64,000 bases of DNA. Origin: Anaerolineales bacterium. Lineage in GTDB: Bacteria > Chloroflexota > Anaerolineae > Anaerolineales > Villigracilaceae. Of the stretch, positions 43,791-53,107 are shown one piece after another (within the stretch, counting starts at the first letter, position 1; each line of letters opens with the position of its first letter). Below the pieces are notes generated by a model, which saw nothing but the letters and a program-made list of their open reading frames with translations, did not search any database and was not told where the DNA came from. The position numbers were made by a program, and so were the translations under genes. The stretch covers positions 1 to 64,000 of the forward strand of contig JABARH010000010.1 in NCBI GenBank assembly GCA_019187665.1, in the 5' to 3' direction.

Positions 43791-45379
43791 CCCGCCGCGA
43801 CTTGCTCATCCTCTTTCTCCTCGGCCTCGCGGTCAATTTTGCGATTGCGCAGTTTCAGTCCCTGCCCGGCTACATGGACGCGGATTACTACTTCGGCGGC
43901 GGCCTTCAACTCGCGCGTGGAAACGGATTCACCGAACCCTATCTTTGGAATTACCTCGCCAACCCGCAGACTCTACCCGCGCCCTCCCACGCCTACTGGC
44001 TCCCACTCGCCTCCCTCCTCGCCGCGGCGGGCATGTGGCTGACCGGGCAAACCACCTTCGCCGCCGCCCGCATCGGATTCATCCTGCTCGCCGCGCTCAT
44101 CCCGCCGCTGACCTCACTCCTCGCTTTCCGAGTCACCTCCAATCGCATCTCATCGCTTCTCTCTGGACTTTTAGCCTGCTTCTCCATTTATTACGCACCC
44201 TTCCTCCCGGTCACTGACAATTACGCCATCTATATGCTTCTTGGCGCGACCTTCTTTCTTTTATTCTCGTCGCTTCGAACATCCCCCAAATCTTCAAATC
44301 TCATCTTCTTCGGTTTTGGTTTACTCTCTGCTCTCGCATCTCTCGCTCGCTCAGATGGACTTCTGTGGTTGGGAATTTCCTTCCTCATCGCAATTTGGTA
44401 TGCGCGAAATTTCCATCTCCTAACTCCCAACTCGCATTTGCCATTACGTCCCTTTATCTTTCATCTTTCATCTTTCATCTTTTTCACTCTTATCGGTTTC
44501 ATCCTCATTGCGTTTTCTTGGTATGCTCGCAACCTCTCCACATTTGGAACACTCATGGCGCCCGGTGGAATCCGCGCCCTCTGGCTGACCCACTACAACG
44601 ATACCTTCATATATCCCGCCTCGCAATTGACCATGCAATCCTGGCTGGCCTCCGGCTGGGACGCGATCGCGCAGGCGCGCCTCTCCGCACTTGGCATGAA
44701 CCTGCTCAACGCCTTTGGCGCGCAGGGCGGCATTTTCCTCTTTCCGTTTATTCTCATCGGCGTCTGGCAATATCGCCGCGATACCCGCGTTCGTTTCGCG
44801 CTCCTCGCCTGGATGATCCTCCTCGCTGCGATGACCTGTGTCTTTCCCTTCGCCGGTCCGCGCGGGGCATTCTTTCATTCTGGCGCGGCGCTCCAACCGA
44901 TGTGGTGGGTCCTCGCCCCGCTCGGGCTCGATGCAGCGGTCGCGTACGCGCGCCGCAAAAACCTCTTCGACGACCGCGCCTTCGTCATCTTTCGCGGCTC
45001 GCTCGCGCTGATCGCCATCCTGATGACCGGCCTGATCTTCACCATGCGCGTCCTGCCCGGCTGGGAACGCGAGGATGGCCGCTATGTCAAAGTGGAAGCG
45101 CTCCTGGCCCAACAAAATATTCCCGCCAGCGCGATCTTCATTGTCCGCAATCCGCCGGGATTCCATGTTGTAACCGGCCGTCCCGCCATCGCCATTCCCA
45201 CCGGCAATATCCCCGCCATCCTGAACGTCGCTGAAAAATTCAACGCGCAATACCTGCTGCTCGAACCGGACGGCGTCTCGAAGGAACTGCGCGGCCTCTA
45301 CGATCACCCCGAACAATTCCCCTCCCTTCTTTACCTCGGAGAAACCGATGGCAACCGTCTCTACAAAATCCTCCGTTAA
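43787..45379 (+). CDS. Polytopic GT-C (GT39/ArnT-like) glycosyltransferase
   Basis: A 530-residue protein with about eleven hydrophobic segments and a C-terminal soluble part. The first extracellular loop has GYMDADYYFGGGLQLARG with acidic residues typical of GT-C active sites, followed by EPYLWNYL. Residues ~213-226 (PFIFHLSSFIFF) are encoded by a tandem tctttcatctttcatc run that looks like inserted low-complexity DNA, yet the frame is kept. Substrate unknown. It overlaps the next gene by 32 bp. Confidence 0.75.
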   Translation: MTRRDLLILFLLGLAVNFAIAQFQSLPGYMDADYYFGGGLQLARGNGFTEPYLWNYLANPQTLPAPSHAYWLPLASLLAAAGMWLTGQTTFAAARIGFILLAALIPPLTSLLAFRVTSNRISSLLSGLLACFSIYYAPFLPVTDNYAIYMLLGATFFLLFSSLRTSPKSSNLIFFGFGLLSALASLARSDGLLWLGISFLIAIWYARNFHLLTPNSHLPLRPFIFHLSSFIFFTLIGFILIAFSWYARNLSTFGTLMAPGGIRALWLTHYNDTFIYPASQLTMQSWLASGWDAIAQARLSALGMNLLNAFGAQGGIFLFPFILIGVWQYRRDTRVRFALLAWMILLAAMTCVFPFAGPRGAFFHSGAALQPMWWVLAPLGLDAAVAYARRKNLFDDRAFVIFRGSLALIAILMTGLIFTMRVLPGWEREDGRYVKVEALLAQQNIPASAIFIVRNPPGFHVVTGRPAIAIPTGNIPAILNVAEKFNAQYLLLEPDGVSKELRGLYDHPEQFPSLLYLGETDGNRLYKILR

Positions 45380-46823
45380 TCTCGCGGCCCGCGCGCTCAT
45401 CATCCTGGCCGCCGCGTCCGCGTTCAGTCTCGGCGCGTACCTTCTGGTGAGCGCGCTCACATTCCGCACCGGCTTCCCCCTCGACGATTCGTGGATCCAC
45501 CTCACCTACGCCCGCAACCTCGCCTTGCGCGGCGAGTGGGCCTTCCTGCCCGGCGTTCCCTCCGCCGGTTCCACCGCGCCGTTGTGGTCGGCGCTGCTCG
45601 CGCTTGGATTCTTGTTTCGCCTCGGCCCCTATATGTGGACATACCTCCTCGGCGGTTCGCTGCTCTTCGGTCTCGCCGCGCTGGCCGAACTCGCCGCGCG
45701 CAGATTGATGCCCGATTACAAAACCGCGCTTCCTTTCATTGGATTATTTTTCGTGTTCGAATGGCATTTTGTCTGGGCGGCCGGATCGGGGATGGAAACC
45801 CTTCTTCACGCTTCGCTCCTGACCCTGGTCCTGCTTCTGCTCACCCGGCCTTCGCCCCCCTCCCTGACATTGGGCCTGCTGACCGCGCTCAGCGTCTGGG
45901 TCCGCCCCGACGGCTTAACCCTCCTCGGCCCCGTCGCGCTGACCTTGCTCCTGCGCGAAAGACCCGCCGCACATTTAACCCGGTTTTTTCTCGGCTTTGC
46001 ATTGTTATTTGGTCTATATCTTCTCTTTAACTTATTTCTGTCGGGAAACCCATTGCCAAACACATTCTATGCCAAACAGGCCGAATATGCCGCATGGCAG
46101 GCAAAACCCCTGCTGGAAAAAACAGGCCTGACTTTTTTGCAGATATTAACCGGATCATCAGTCGCGCTTCTGCCAGGAGTGGTAATCTGGATCGTCAAAT
46201 CCATCCGCACACGAGAGTGGGGTACGATCAGCGCCGCGCTCTGGGCGTTTGGATTCATTGGGTTATACGCGTTGCGCCTTCCGCCATATCAACATGGGCG
46301 TTACCTCATGCCAGCCATGCCGATTCTATTTTTGTGGGGGCTGTTGGGGGCCTGGCAATTTATCCGCGAGGGCGCGGCCCGATTCGAGTCGAGGGTGACG
46401 CGCCTGGCGTGGGCCGCCTCCATCGTCATGCTGACGGTCGCGTTTTGGGGATTGGGCGCCAGATCCTATGGGCAGGACGTCGCGTTGATCGAAAGCGAGA
46501 TGGTGGCCGTGGCGAAGTGGGTGGATGCCAATCTCCCCTCCGACGCGTTGATCGCCGCGCACGACATCGGCGCGCTGGGATATTTTGACCAGCATGTGTT
46601 GATTGACATGGCCGGGCTGGTCTCGCCGGAGGTGATTCCGTTTTTGCGCGATGAGACACAACTGGCCGCGTATCTCGACGCGCGCGGCGCGGATTACTTG
46701 ATTGTGTTCCCGCATGTCTACCCAGGCCTGACCGCTTCATTAGATACTGTATTCGCCGGCACGGGCATGTTTGGACCGGCCCTGGGCGGCGAAAATTTAA
46801 TCGTGTATCGTTGGGGGCGGTAA
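45348..46823 (+). CDS. Polytopic GT-C-type glycosyltransferase
   Basis: A 491-residue membrane protein with about ten hydrophobic segments. The first loop has FPLDDSWIHLTYARNLA with a DD pair, the usual catalytic/metal position of GT-C enzymes, followed by GSTAPLWSALLAL. GSGMETLLHASLL is also typical of this group. A C-terminal soluble domain (AVAKWVDANLPSDALIAAHDIGALGY, in two parts) resembles those of GT39-like proteins. Together with the two preceding genes it may glycosylate surface polymers or proteins. Confidence 0.75.
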   Translation: MATVSTKSSVNLAARALIILAAASAFSLGAYLLVSALTFRTGFPLDDSWIHLTYARNLALRGEWAFLPGVPSAGSTAPLWSALLALGFLFRLGPYMWTYLLGGSLLFGLAALAELAARRLMPDYKTALPFIGLFFVFEWHFVWAAGSGMETLLHASLLTLVLLLLTRPSPPSLTLGLLTALSVWVRPDGLTLLGPVALTLLLRERPAAHLTRFFLGFALLFGLYLLFNLFLSGNPLPNTFYAKQAEYAAWQAKPLLEKTGLTFLQILTGSSVALLPGVVIWIVKSIRTREWGTISAALWAFGFIGLYALRLPPYQHGRYLMPAMPILFLWGLLGAWQFIREGAARFESRVTRLAWAASIVMLTVAFWGLGARSYGQDVALIESEMVAVAKWVDANLPSDALIAAHDIGALGYFDQHVLIDMAGLVSPEVIPFLRDETQLAAYLDARGADYLIVFPHVYPGLTASLDTVFAGTGMFGPALGGENLIVYRWGR

Positions 46824-46877
46824 AATGGGATGAAATTTGATTTTGTGCTAAAATCAAAAAACATGCCAAGGATGCCG

Positions 46878-47579
46878 ATGAATAAAATTACACTCGTGAT
46901 TGTGGATGATCACCCCCTCTTCCGCCAGGGCGTTGTGGATTCGCTTTCGCTGGAGGAAGACATGATCTTCCTCGGCCAGGCGTCTTCGGGCGAGGAAGGA
47001 CTGGAGATGATTCGTCAGTTGCGCCCGCAGGTGGTGATCATGGATGTGAACATGCCCGGCATGAACGGCCAGCAGGTGACACATTTGATCGTGCAGGAAA
47101 AGATTCCCTCCCGCGTGCTGTTGCTGACCGGATACGATGATTCGGCGCAGGCCCTGCACGCGGCCCTGGCCGGAGCGGCAGGATTTTGCTCGAAAGACAT
47201 CGATTCGCAAACCCTTGCCAACGGCATCCGTGAGGTGGCGGCCGGTAAATACATCATCGGTGCGCGCGTGATGACCCGCCGCGAGGTAGATGCCTGGCTC
47301 GATGAGCAGACCGAGGGCGCGCGTCGCTCGTACAGTGAACCGGGCAGCCCGTTCCACCCGTTATCCGACCGCGAGATGGAGGTGCTGGGCTGTGTGGTGC
47401 GCGGCATGAGCAATAAAGAGATCGCCAATCTGTTGGGCATCAGCCATCAGACGGTGAAGAATCACGTCACTTCCATATTGAGAAAATTCAGCGTGGAAGA
47501 CCGCACTCAGGCGGTAGTGTATGCCTTGAAGCGCGGCTGGGTGACTTTGAAACATACGAACGACCAGGAGAAAGATTGA
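46878..47579 (+). CDS. NarL/FixJ-family response regulator
   Basis: A 233-residue two-component regulator. The receiver domain has acidic DD at 10-11, the phospho-accepting Asp56 in IMDVNMPG and the conserved Thr in LLLTGYDD. The C-terminal LuxR helix-turn-helix starts at HPLSDREMEVLGCVVRG. ATG 46878 has aagga upstream. A TAAAAT box ending 8 nt before an ATG at 46863 suggests that a leaderless form with five more residues is possible. Overlaps the kinase gene by 1 nt and precedes the flp/tad genes, which it may control. Confidence 0.9.
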   Translation: MNKITLVIVDDHPLFRQGVVDSLSLEEDMIFLGQASSGEEGLEMIRQLRPQVVIMDVNMPGMNGQQVTHLIVQEKIPSRVLLLTGYDDSAQALHAALAGAAGFCSKDIDSQTLANGIREVAAGKYIIGARVMTRREVDAWLDEQTEGARRSYSEPGSPFHPLSDREMEVLGCVVRGMSNKEIANLLGISHQTVKNHVTSILRKFSVEDRTQAVVYALKRGWVTLKHTNDQEKD

Positions 47580-48601
47580 TGGTTTCCAGCGATTCCCAGT
47601 CTGCCGTCCAAATTGCGACGGAGATCCAATCTGAACTGGATGAGACCCAGCGCGCGCTGCGCGAGGTCACATTGATGATCGAGCAAAGCCAGGCCGAGAT
47701 CAACAAACTCACGCAACGCAATGCGGCTATCACCGGCCACCTGCAACAGGTGCAGAAGCAGGTCGGCGCAATCTCGCCGGATGAGATCCGTATGGCGTAT
47801 GATTCTGCGCTGGATGCGCAACAACGTCTGCTGGTGATGCGCGGCCAGCTGGAGAAATTGCAGAACGACAAGACCCACCTGGAAAAATCAAAGGTGTTGA
47901 TCGAAAAACTGCGCTCGCAGGCGGGAGCTGGAAAGGGAGCAGCCACCGCAGGCGGAAAGATGGCGAGCGTGGAAATGCTGGTCAACGCGCAGGAAGCCGA
48001 GCGCCAGCGGCTCTCGCGCCAGATGCATGACGGCCCGGCGCAGGCGCTCTCGAATTTTATTCTTCAAACGGAGATCGTCATGCGTCTGCTGGAGCTGGAC
48101 CCGGCGCAGGCGCGCGAGGAATTGACCAACCTTAAAGTTTCTGCGCTCGGCACATTCCAAAAGGTGCGCAACTTTATTTTTGAATTACGTCCGATGATGT
48201 TAGACGACCTCGGGCTGGCTCCGACTCTGCGGAAATATGCCGAAGCGTTTCGCGAGCAGGCCAACCTTGAGGTCAACCTGACTGTAACCGGAAATGAACG
48301 GCGACTGGAACCATACCTTGAAGTCATGCTCTTTCGCGCCGCCCAGGAATTGATCGGCAACGCGTCGCGTCACAGCCAGGCTACCCAGGTGAAACTTCAC
48401 CTTGATCTGGGCGATGAACTGATTCGCATCAATGTAGAGGATAATGGCAAGGGGATGGATTTCGAAGCGGCGCAGGAGGGCAAGAGTCTGGGACTCAAAT
48501 TAATCCGAGAGCGTTCCGAGTTGTTGGGCGGCGCGTTCGAAATTGACAGCGCCATCGGCAAGGGGACGCGGGTGACGTTTTCGGTTCCGGCGCGGAGTTA
48601 A
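47579..48601 (+). CDS. DegS/NarX-like cytoplasmic sensor histidine kinase
   Basis: A 340-residue kinase with no transmembrane segment. Residues ~10-115 form a coiled coil as in DegS. The HisKA_3 domain carries phospho-His150 in RQRLSRQMHDGPAQALSN. The HATPase domain has ELIGNASRHS (N box) and VEDNGKGMD (G1 box), and a GLKLIRERSELLGG segment. It pairs with the preceding NarL-type regulator. The signal is probably sensed through the coiled coil or a partner. Confidence 0.9.
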   Translation: MVSSDSQSAVQIATEIQSELDETQRALREVTLMIEQSQAEINKLTQRNAAITGHLQQVQKQVGAISPDEIRMAYDSALDAQQRLLVMRGQLEKLQNDKTHLEKSKVLIEKLRSQAGAGKGAATAGGKMASVEMLVNAQEAERQRLSRQMHDGPAQALSNFILQTEIVMRLLELDPAQAREELTNLKVSALGTFQKVRNFIFELRPMMLDDLGLAPTLRKYAEAFREQANLEVNLTVTGNERRLEPYLEVMLFRAAQELIGNASRHSQATQVKLHLDLGDELIRINVEDNGKGMDFEAAQEGKSLGLKLIRERSELLGGAFEIDSAIGKGTRVTFSVPARS

Positions 48602-48610
48602 TATCTGATG

Positions 48611-48682
48611 GTACGCAGTCTCAGTACCGCAACTTTCGAGTTGCATCGAGGAGCGCAAGATAAATCCTGCGGTACTGCGTTA
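48611..48682. repeat. TACGCAGT/ACTGCGT inverted-repeat element
   Basis: Ends gtacgcagt and actgcgtta; inner agtaccgcaa and tgcggtact extend the pairing. Related to 33719-33765. Confidence 0.55.
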
Positions 48683-48696
48683 ATATAGAATACAGA

Positions 48697-48776
48697 GCTT
48701 ACGCATAATTGGCGTTCTCTAACGCCAGCGGGCGCGTTAGACCTTCGGCGCGCCCTACGCAAGATTTTGCGTAAGC
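48697..48776. repeat. 80-bp GCTTACGCA inverted-repeat element
   Basis: Perfect 9-bp ends gcttacgca and tgcgtaagc. The core contains taacgccagcgggcgcgtta and accttcggcgcgccctacgc, found inverted at 33382-33449. Confidence 0.65.
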
Positions 48777-48831
48777 CCTGGAATATAAAACAGGGCTAAC
48801 ATTTCTGTAATCGTGGGAGTTTGGTACGGTC

Positions 48832-48859
48832 TTGCCAATTTGTGTACAGCGTGTATAAT
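48832..48859 (+). promoter_or_regulatory. Predicted flp pilin promoter
   Basis: TTGCCA, a 16-bp spacer and TATAAT. Transcription would start near 48866, giving a ~50-nt leader with aggagag before the pilin ATG. Confidence 0.55.
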
Positions 48860-48918
48860 ACAGGCAAGTCAGGAGCCTTTTGCTCGGACAAATTCTCAAA
48901 GAAAGGAGAGATGCAAAC

Positions 48919-49077
48919 ATGTTGTTCGCCCCCAAGGAAAAAGGTCAAGGCTTGGTCGAATATGCGCTGATTCTCGTTTTGGTTGCCATCGTTGTCATTG
49001 CGGTTCTCATGCTGCTTGGCCCGATTATCGGCAACGTCTTCTCGACGATCAATGATAGCCTCTCCACCTCCACCTAG
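48919..49077 (+). CDS. flp: Flp-family type IVb pilin
   Basis: A 52-residue prepilin. ATG 48919 follows aaggagag. The leader ends in KEKGQG, then LVEYALILVLVAIVVIAVL: the Glu at +5 or so followed by Tyr and a hydrophobic helix is the Flp hallmark. A prepilin peptidase would cut after a Gly before the LVEY segment. It ends in a short Ser/Thr tail. Strong promoter and terminator isolate it as a short, abundant mRNA ahead of the assembly genes. Confidence 0.9.
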   Translation: MLFAPKEKGQGLVEYALILVLVAIVVIAVLMLLGPIIGNVFSTINDSLSTST

Positions 49078-49097
49078 TTTCGTCGCTGTGCATATGA

Positions 49098-49130
49098 AAG
49101 AACCCCATCGCAAGGTGGGGTTCTTTTTTT
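49098..49130 (+). terminator. Intrinsic terminator after flp
   Basis: Stem aagaacccca/tggggttctt with an 8-nt loop, then a T-run. It lies 20 bp after the pilin stop. Confidence 0.9.
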
Positions 49131-49334
49131 CTGACGCACGCAGGGTGATTGGACTGGCGCGTCTTGCAGCGCCATGATCGTTGCGCACAGACACCCCCAC
49201 GTTTGTACCAAAGCGGAGCAAGAATGTGTTTCTCCGCATTTTCCTGAACGAGTTATTGAAATTTTACTGTATAATTCAATTGATTAAAATGACATGCCGC
49301 CGGTTGTCGGCGGTATTTCCAGAGAGGAGATCTT

Positions 49335-50408
49335 ATGCGTCGAGGAAGGATTCTAATTCTGCTGGTGGTTGTCCTGCTCATCGTTGCAGTCCTCGCGATG
49401 CTGTTGCTTCCGCGCGTTCTGCCCGGGCTGTTGGGCGCCACGCCGACCCCGGTGGATGTTCAAGTATATTATTCCGCCCAAAGCATCCCGCAAGGGGAGC
49501 CGATCACCGACGAACGTCTCGGAACGCGGACCCTGCCGCAAAATCTGGTCACTGAGGATATGTTCACCCAGGCGGAACACGATGTTCTTGTGGGCAAGAT
49601 CGCGAAATACCCGTTCGATCAGGGCGTGTTCATTACCCAGTCCATGATTGCGAACCCTGACGAGTCGTTCGAGACGGGCGGCCCGCAATGGGCCTCTTTA
49701 ATTCCGGTCGGCATGAACGCGATCTCGGTGCCAACGACGCGTCTCAATACAGTGGCGTATGGTGTACAGGATGGCGCCCATGTAAATGTGACCGCCTGCA
49801 TGATGATGGTAGATGTGGATCCATCTTTTCAAACCACCCTGCCCAACCACGTTGGGGTGGTAACTGCCCCCTCCAACGTGGCGGCCTCTGAGATGTCAGG
49901 TATCAGCCTGGGGGTACTCACCACTGCTGATGCCGGCGCCGTTCAGGGCCGCGCTGAAGTGGAACCCGCTTTCCAACAGGGCATCTATGTGCTTCCCTCT
50001 GAGGCGCAGCGACCGCGCGTGGTTTGTCAGATGATCTTGCAGGATGTGCAGGTGTTGAAACTGGGCACCTACGATTATCGTCCGCAGCAGACCTCGCAGC
50101 AAGATCAAACCGCCGAGCAAGCCACTTCGGTTGACCAACTTCCCCCGGATATTGTCACACTGGTCGTATCTCCGCAGGATGCGGTTACGTTGACCTACAT
50201 GATCTATTCGAACATCCCGCTGAATTTGACCTTGCGTCGCAGCGGCGATGCCTCGCGCCAGGCGACAGAGGCGGCCACCCTGCAATTCCTGCTGAGCCAA
50301 TACAACATCCCGGTTCCGGTCAAATTGGCGTACGGCCTCGCCCCGCGGCTGGATTTCCTCTCTCTGCCCTTCCTGCCTAACGATGTGGTTACCGTGTCGG
50401 AAGAGTAG
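49335..50408 (+). CDS. cpaB: Flp pilus assembly protein CpaB/RcpC
   Basis: A 357-residue protein with one N-terminal transmembrane segment (ILILLVVVLLIVAVLAMLLL) and an SAF-like domain (VYYSAQSIPQGEPITDERLG) as in CpaB/RcpC. The C-terminal part is less conserved. Start 49335 follows gagaggag. The leader carries a TATAAT at 49270-49275 and a ccgccg/cggcgg hairpin at 49297-49313. First gene of the cpaB-E-F-tadB-C run. Confidence 0.85.
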   Translation: MRRGRILILLVVVLLIVAVLAMLLLPRVLPGLLGATPTPVDVQVYYSAQSIPQGEPITDERLGTRTLPQNLVTEDMFTQAEHDVLVGKIAKYPFDQGVFITQSMIANPDESFETGGPQWASLIPVGMNAISVPTTRLNTVAYGVQDGAHVNVTACMMMVDVDPSFQTTLPNHVGVVTAPSNVAASEMSGISLGVLTTADAGAVQGRAEVEPAFQQGIYVLPSEAQRPRVVCQMILQDVQVLKLGTYDYRPQQTSQQDQTAEQATSVDQLPPDIVTLVVSPQDAVTLTYMIYSNIPLNLTLRRSGDASRQATEAATLQFLLSQYNIPVPVKLAYGLAPRLDFLSLPFLPNDVVTVSEE

Positions 50409-50430
50409 CCCCAAATAACTTAAGGTTCTT

Positions 50431-51675
50431 ATGGCTGGTGAAAAAATTCGAGTGCTTATCGTAGACGACGTTGCGGAGACGCGCGAAAATGTCCGTAAGC
50501 TGCTTCAGTTCGAGACCGATGTAGAGGTGGCGGGAACGGCGCGCAGCGGCAACGAAGGGATTCAACTGGCCGGCGAATTGGATCCGGACGTGATCCTGAT
50601 GGATATTAACATGCCGGATGTGGACGGCATTACGGCGACCGAGCAGGTTCGCCAGAAAATGCCTCATGTCCAGGTTGTGATTTTATCCGTACAGGGTGAC
50701 CAGAACTATATGCGCCGCGCCATGCTGGCCGGCGCGCGCGACTTCCTGACCAAGCCGCCGATGGGCGATGAATTGATCTCCGCCGTTCGTCGCGCCGGCG
50801 AAATGGCGCGCTCCGAGCGCGCCAAAGGATTGGGGGCGCGCGTTCCTTCCGCTTCGATGACCTCGACCCTGTCTCCTGTCATGCCCATGGGCGTCCCGCT
50901 GACGCGAGGGAAAGTGGTGACCGTCTACAGCCCGAAGGGCGGGACCGGCTGTACTACGGTCGCGGTCAACCTGGCGCTCGCCCTGCACAACGATGATACG
51001 CGCGCGGTTATTGTGGATGGCAATCTCCAGTATGGCGATGTGGCGATCTTCTTTAATGAACAGGGCAAGAACACTGTCGCCGACCTCGCCCCGCGCGCCG
51101 ACGAACTTGAGCTGGAAGTCGTGGAAGGCGTCCTCCTCAAACACGCCGCGAGCGGGGTGCACATTCTCGCCGCTCCGACGCGCCTGGAACAGGCCGAAAA
51201 GGTCTCTGCAGACCAGTTCACCAAGATCGTCGAATACCTGCGACAGCTGTACGCGTATGTGATTGTGGATGTCTCCGGTCACTTGAGCGAAATCGCCATT
51301 GCCGCCATTGACCTGAGCGATGCGATCGTCCTGCTGACCACGCAGGATATTCCGGCTGTGAAGAACGCCCGCCAATTTCTAGACGTGCTTCAAACTCTCG
51401 GCGTCCAACGCGAACGCATGATCTTCGTGATGAACCGCTACGACAAGCGTATTCCGATCACGCCGGAGCGCGTAGGCGAAAATCTTAAACAGGAAGTTCT
51501 GGCTGTGATTCCATTGGATGAACGCGCCGCCATCCCGGCCATCAACCAGGGCGTTCCGTTCATGGTCAACAATAAGACCCTGCCCGCCGCTCGTGGAATC
51601 TACAGCCTGGCTGAGTTGGTGCGCGCGCGCGTCAGCGCCCGCGAAGATGCGCTCGACCGACCCGTAAAACGTTAG
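50431..51675 (+). CDS. cpaE: CpaE/TadZ-type pilus localisation ATPase with receiver domain
   Basis: A 414-residue protein. Residues 1-125 are a receiver domain with phospho-accepting Asp58 (LMDINMPD) intact, which suggests real phosphorylation rather than an atypical receiver. Residues ~160-410 are a MinD/ParA-like ATPase with deviant Walker A SPKGGTGCTT. TadZ/CpaE proteins place the Tad machine. A possible phosphodonor is the kinase encoded at 47579. Confidence 0.9.
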   Translation: MAGEKIRVLIVDDVAETRENVRKLLQFETDVEVAGTARSGNEGIQLAGELDPDVILMDINMPDVDGITATEQVRQKMPHVQVVILSVQGDQNYMRRAMLAGARDFLTKPPMGDELISAVRRAGEMARSERAKGLGARVPSASMTSTLSPVMPMGVPLTRGKVVTVYSPKGGTGCTTVAVNLALALHNDDTRAVIVDGNLQYGDVAIFFNEQGKNTVADLAPRADELELEVVEGVLLKHAASGVHILAAPTRLEQAEKVSADQFTKIVEYLRQLYAYVIVDVSGHLSEIAIAAIDLSDAIVLLTTQDIPAVKNARQFLDVLQTLGVQRERMIFVMNRYDKRIPITPERVGENLKQEVLAVIPLDERAAIPAINQGVPFMVNNKTLPAARGIYSLAELVRARVSAREDALDRPVKR

Positions 51676-51685
51676 GAGCGATACG

Positions 51686-53104
51686 ATGTCACTTCTGCGA
51701 AGAATCGAACAAGGCCAGGGCGGTTCCAGCAACACACCGCAGCAACCTCAGACCGGTCAAGGTTCTGGTGGGGGAGGCGGTGTTTCCAATGTTCAGGCGC
51801 GGCGTGTTAACGCGCCGATCACCGCGCCGCAGGCGGGAACGTATTTCGATCTTAAAACCCGGGTCCAAAACCGTCTGCTGGCCGAACTCGATCCCTCGAT
51901 GGATATCTCCAAACTCGATGAGGTGCGGCGTACCATCCAGGAACTCTTTGAACAAATTCTCTCGGAGGAGAACATCGTTCTTTCCCGCCCCGAGCGGGTG
52001 CGCCTGTTTGAGCAAATCGCGGCCGAGATCCTTGGACTTGGCCCGCTCCAGCCGCTTCTCGAAGACGACACCATCACCGAAGTGATGGTGAACGGCGCGA
52101 AGAACATCTATGTCGAGCGCAAAGGCAAGATCCATCGCGTGCCGGTCACCTTCGAGAGCAACGAACATGTAATGCGCATCATTGATCGTATCGTGGCGCC
52201 GCTCGGCCGCCGCATTGATGAGGCCAGCCCCTATGTGGACGCGCGTTTGCAGGACGGCTCGCGCGTAAACGCCGTCATCCCGCCCATCTCCCTTGTGGGA
52301 CCCACACTGACCATACGTAAATTTTCCAGAAACCCCATCACGGTTGACCAGATCATCCAGTTCGGCTCCATCACAGCCGAGTCGGTGCAGTTTCTCAAGG
52401 CCTGTGTCGAGTCACGTTTGAACGTCATCATTTCCGGCGGCACAGGTTCCGGCAAGACCACGCTTTTGAATATCCTCTCCAGTTTTATTCCTGGCGACGA
52501 ACGCATCATCACCATTGAGAACGCCGCCGAATTGCAACTGCGACAGGAACACGTAGTCACGCTCGAGTCGCGCCCGCCAAATATCGAAGGCCGCGGCGAG
52601 ATCACCATCCGCGACCTTGTGATCAACTCGTTGCGTATGCGCCCCGAACGAATCATCGTGGGCGAGTGCCGCGGCGGCGAAACCCTCGACATGTTACAAG
52701 CCATGAACACCGGCCACGATGGCTCGATGACCACCGCCCACTCCAACAGCCCGCGCGACACGCTTGCCCGTATCGAAACCATGTGTCTCATGGCTGGCAT
52801 GGACCTGCCCATTCGCGCCATTCGCGAACAGATCTCCAGCGCGGTGGACTTGATTGTGCATCAGTCGCGCATGCGTGACGGCACCCGCAAAGTCACCCAT
52901 ATCACCGAGGTGACCGGTATGGAAGGCGACGTGATCACCATGACCGACCTCTTTGTCTTTGAGCAAACTGCCATCGAAAACGGCAAGGTGATTGGCCGCC
53001 TGCGACCAACCGGTTTACGCCCAAAATTCATGGACAAAATCGAGTCCTCCGGCATTCACCTGCCTCCTTCCATCTTTGGGATTGGCGAACGCCGCCGCTA
53101 CTAA
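51686..53104 (+). CDS. cpaF: Flp pilus assembly ATPase CpaF/TadA
   Basis: A 472-residue secretion ATPase of the VirB11/PilT class that powers pilus assembly. Walker A is GGTGSGKTT (about 251-259), followed by an Asp box, the Walker B region ERIIVGECRGGE and a His box (GHDGSMTTAHSNSP). The first ~45 residues are Gly/Gln-rich and probably unstructured. Start 51686 follows taggagcg. Confidence 0.95.
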   Translation: MSLLRRIEQGQGGSSNTPQQPQTGQGSGGGGGVSNVQARRVNAPITAPQAGTYFDLKTRVQNRLLAELDPSMDISKLDEVRRTIQELFEQILSEENIVLSRPERVRLFEQIAAEILGLGPLQPLLEDDTITEVMVNGAKNIYVERKGKIHRVPVTFESNEHVMRIIDRIVAPLGRRIDEASPYVDARLQDGSRVNAVIPPISLVGPTLTIRKFSRNPITVDQIIQFGSITAESVQFLKACVESRLNVIISGGTGSGKTTLLNILSSFIPGDERIITIENAAELQLRQEHVVTLESRPPNIEGRGEITIRDLVINSLRMRPERIIVGECRGGETLDMLQAMNTGHDGSMTTAHSNSPRDTLARIETMCLMAGMDLPIRAIREQISSAVDLIVHQSRMRDGTRKVTHITEVTGMEGDVITMTDLFVFEQTAIENGKVIGRLRPTGLRPKFMDKIESSGIHLPPSIFGIGERRRY

Positions 53105-53107
53105 ACC

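Larger units (their letters stand above)
48602..48918. other. 317-bp spacer with repeats and the flp promoter
   Basis: Holds a tacgcagt-type element (48611-48682), an 80-bp inverted-repeat element (48697-48776) and the flp promoter (48832-48859). No gene. Confidence 0.7.
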
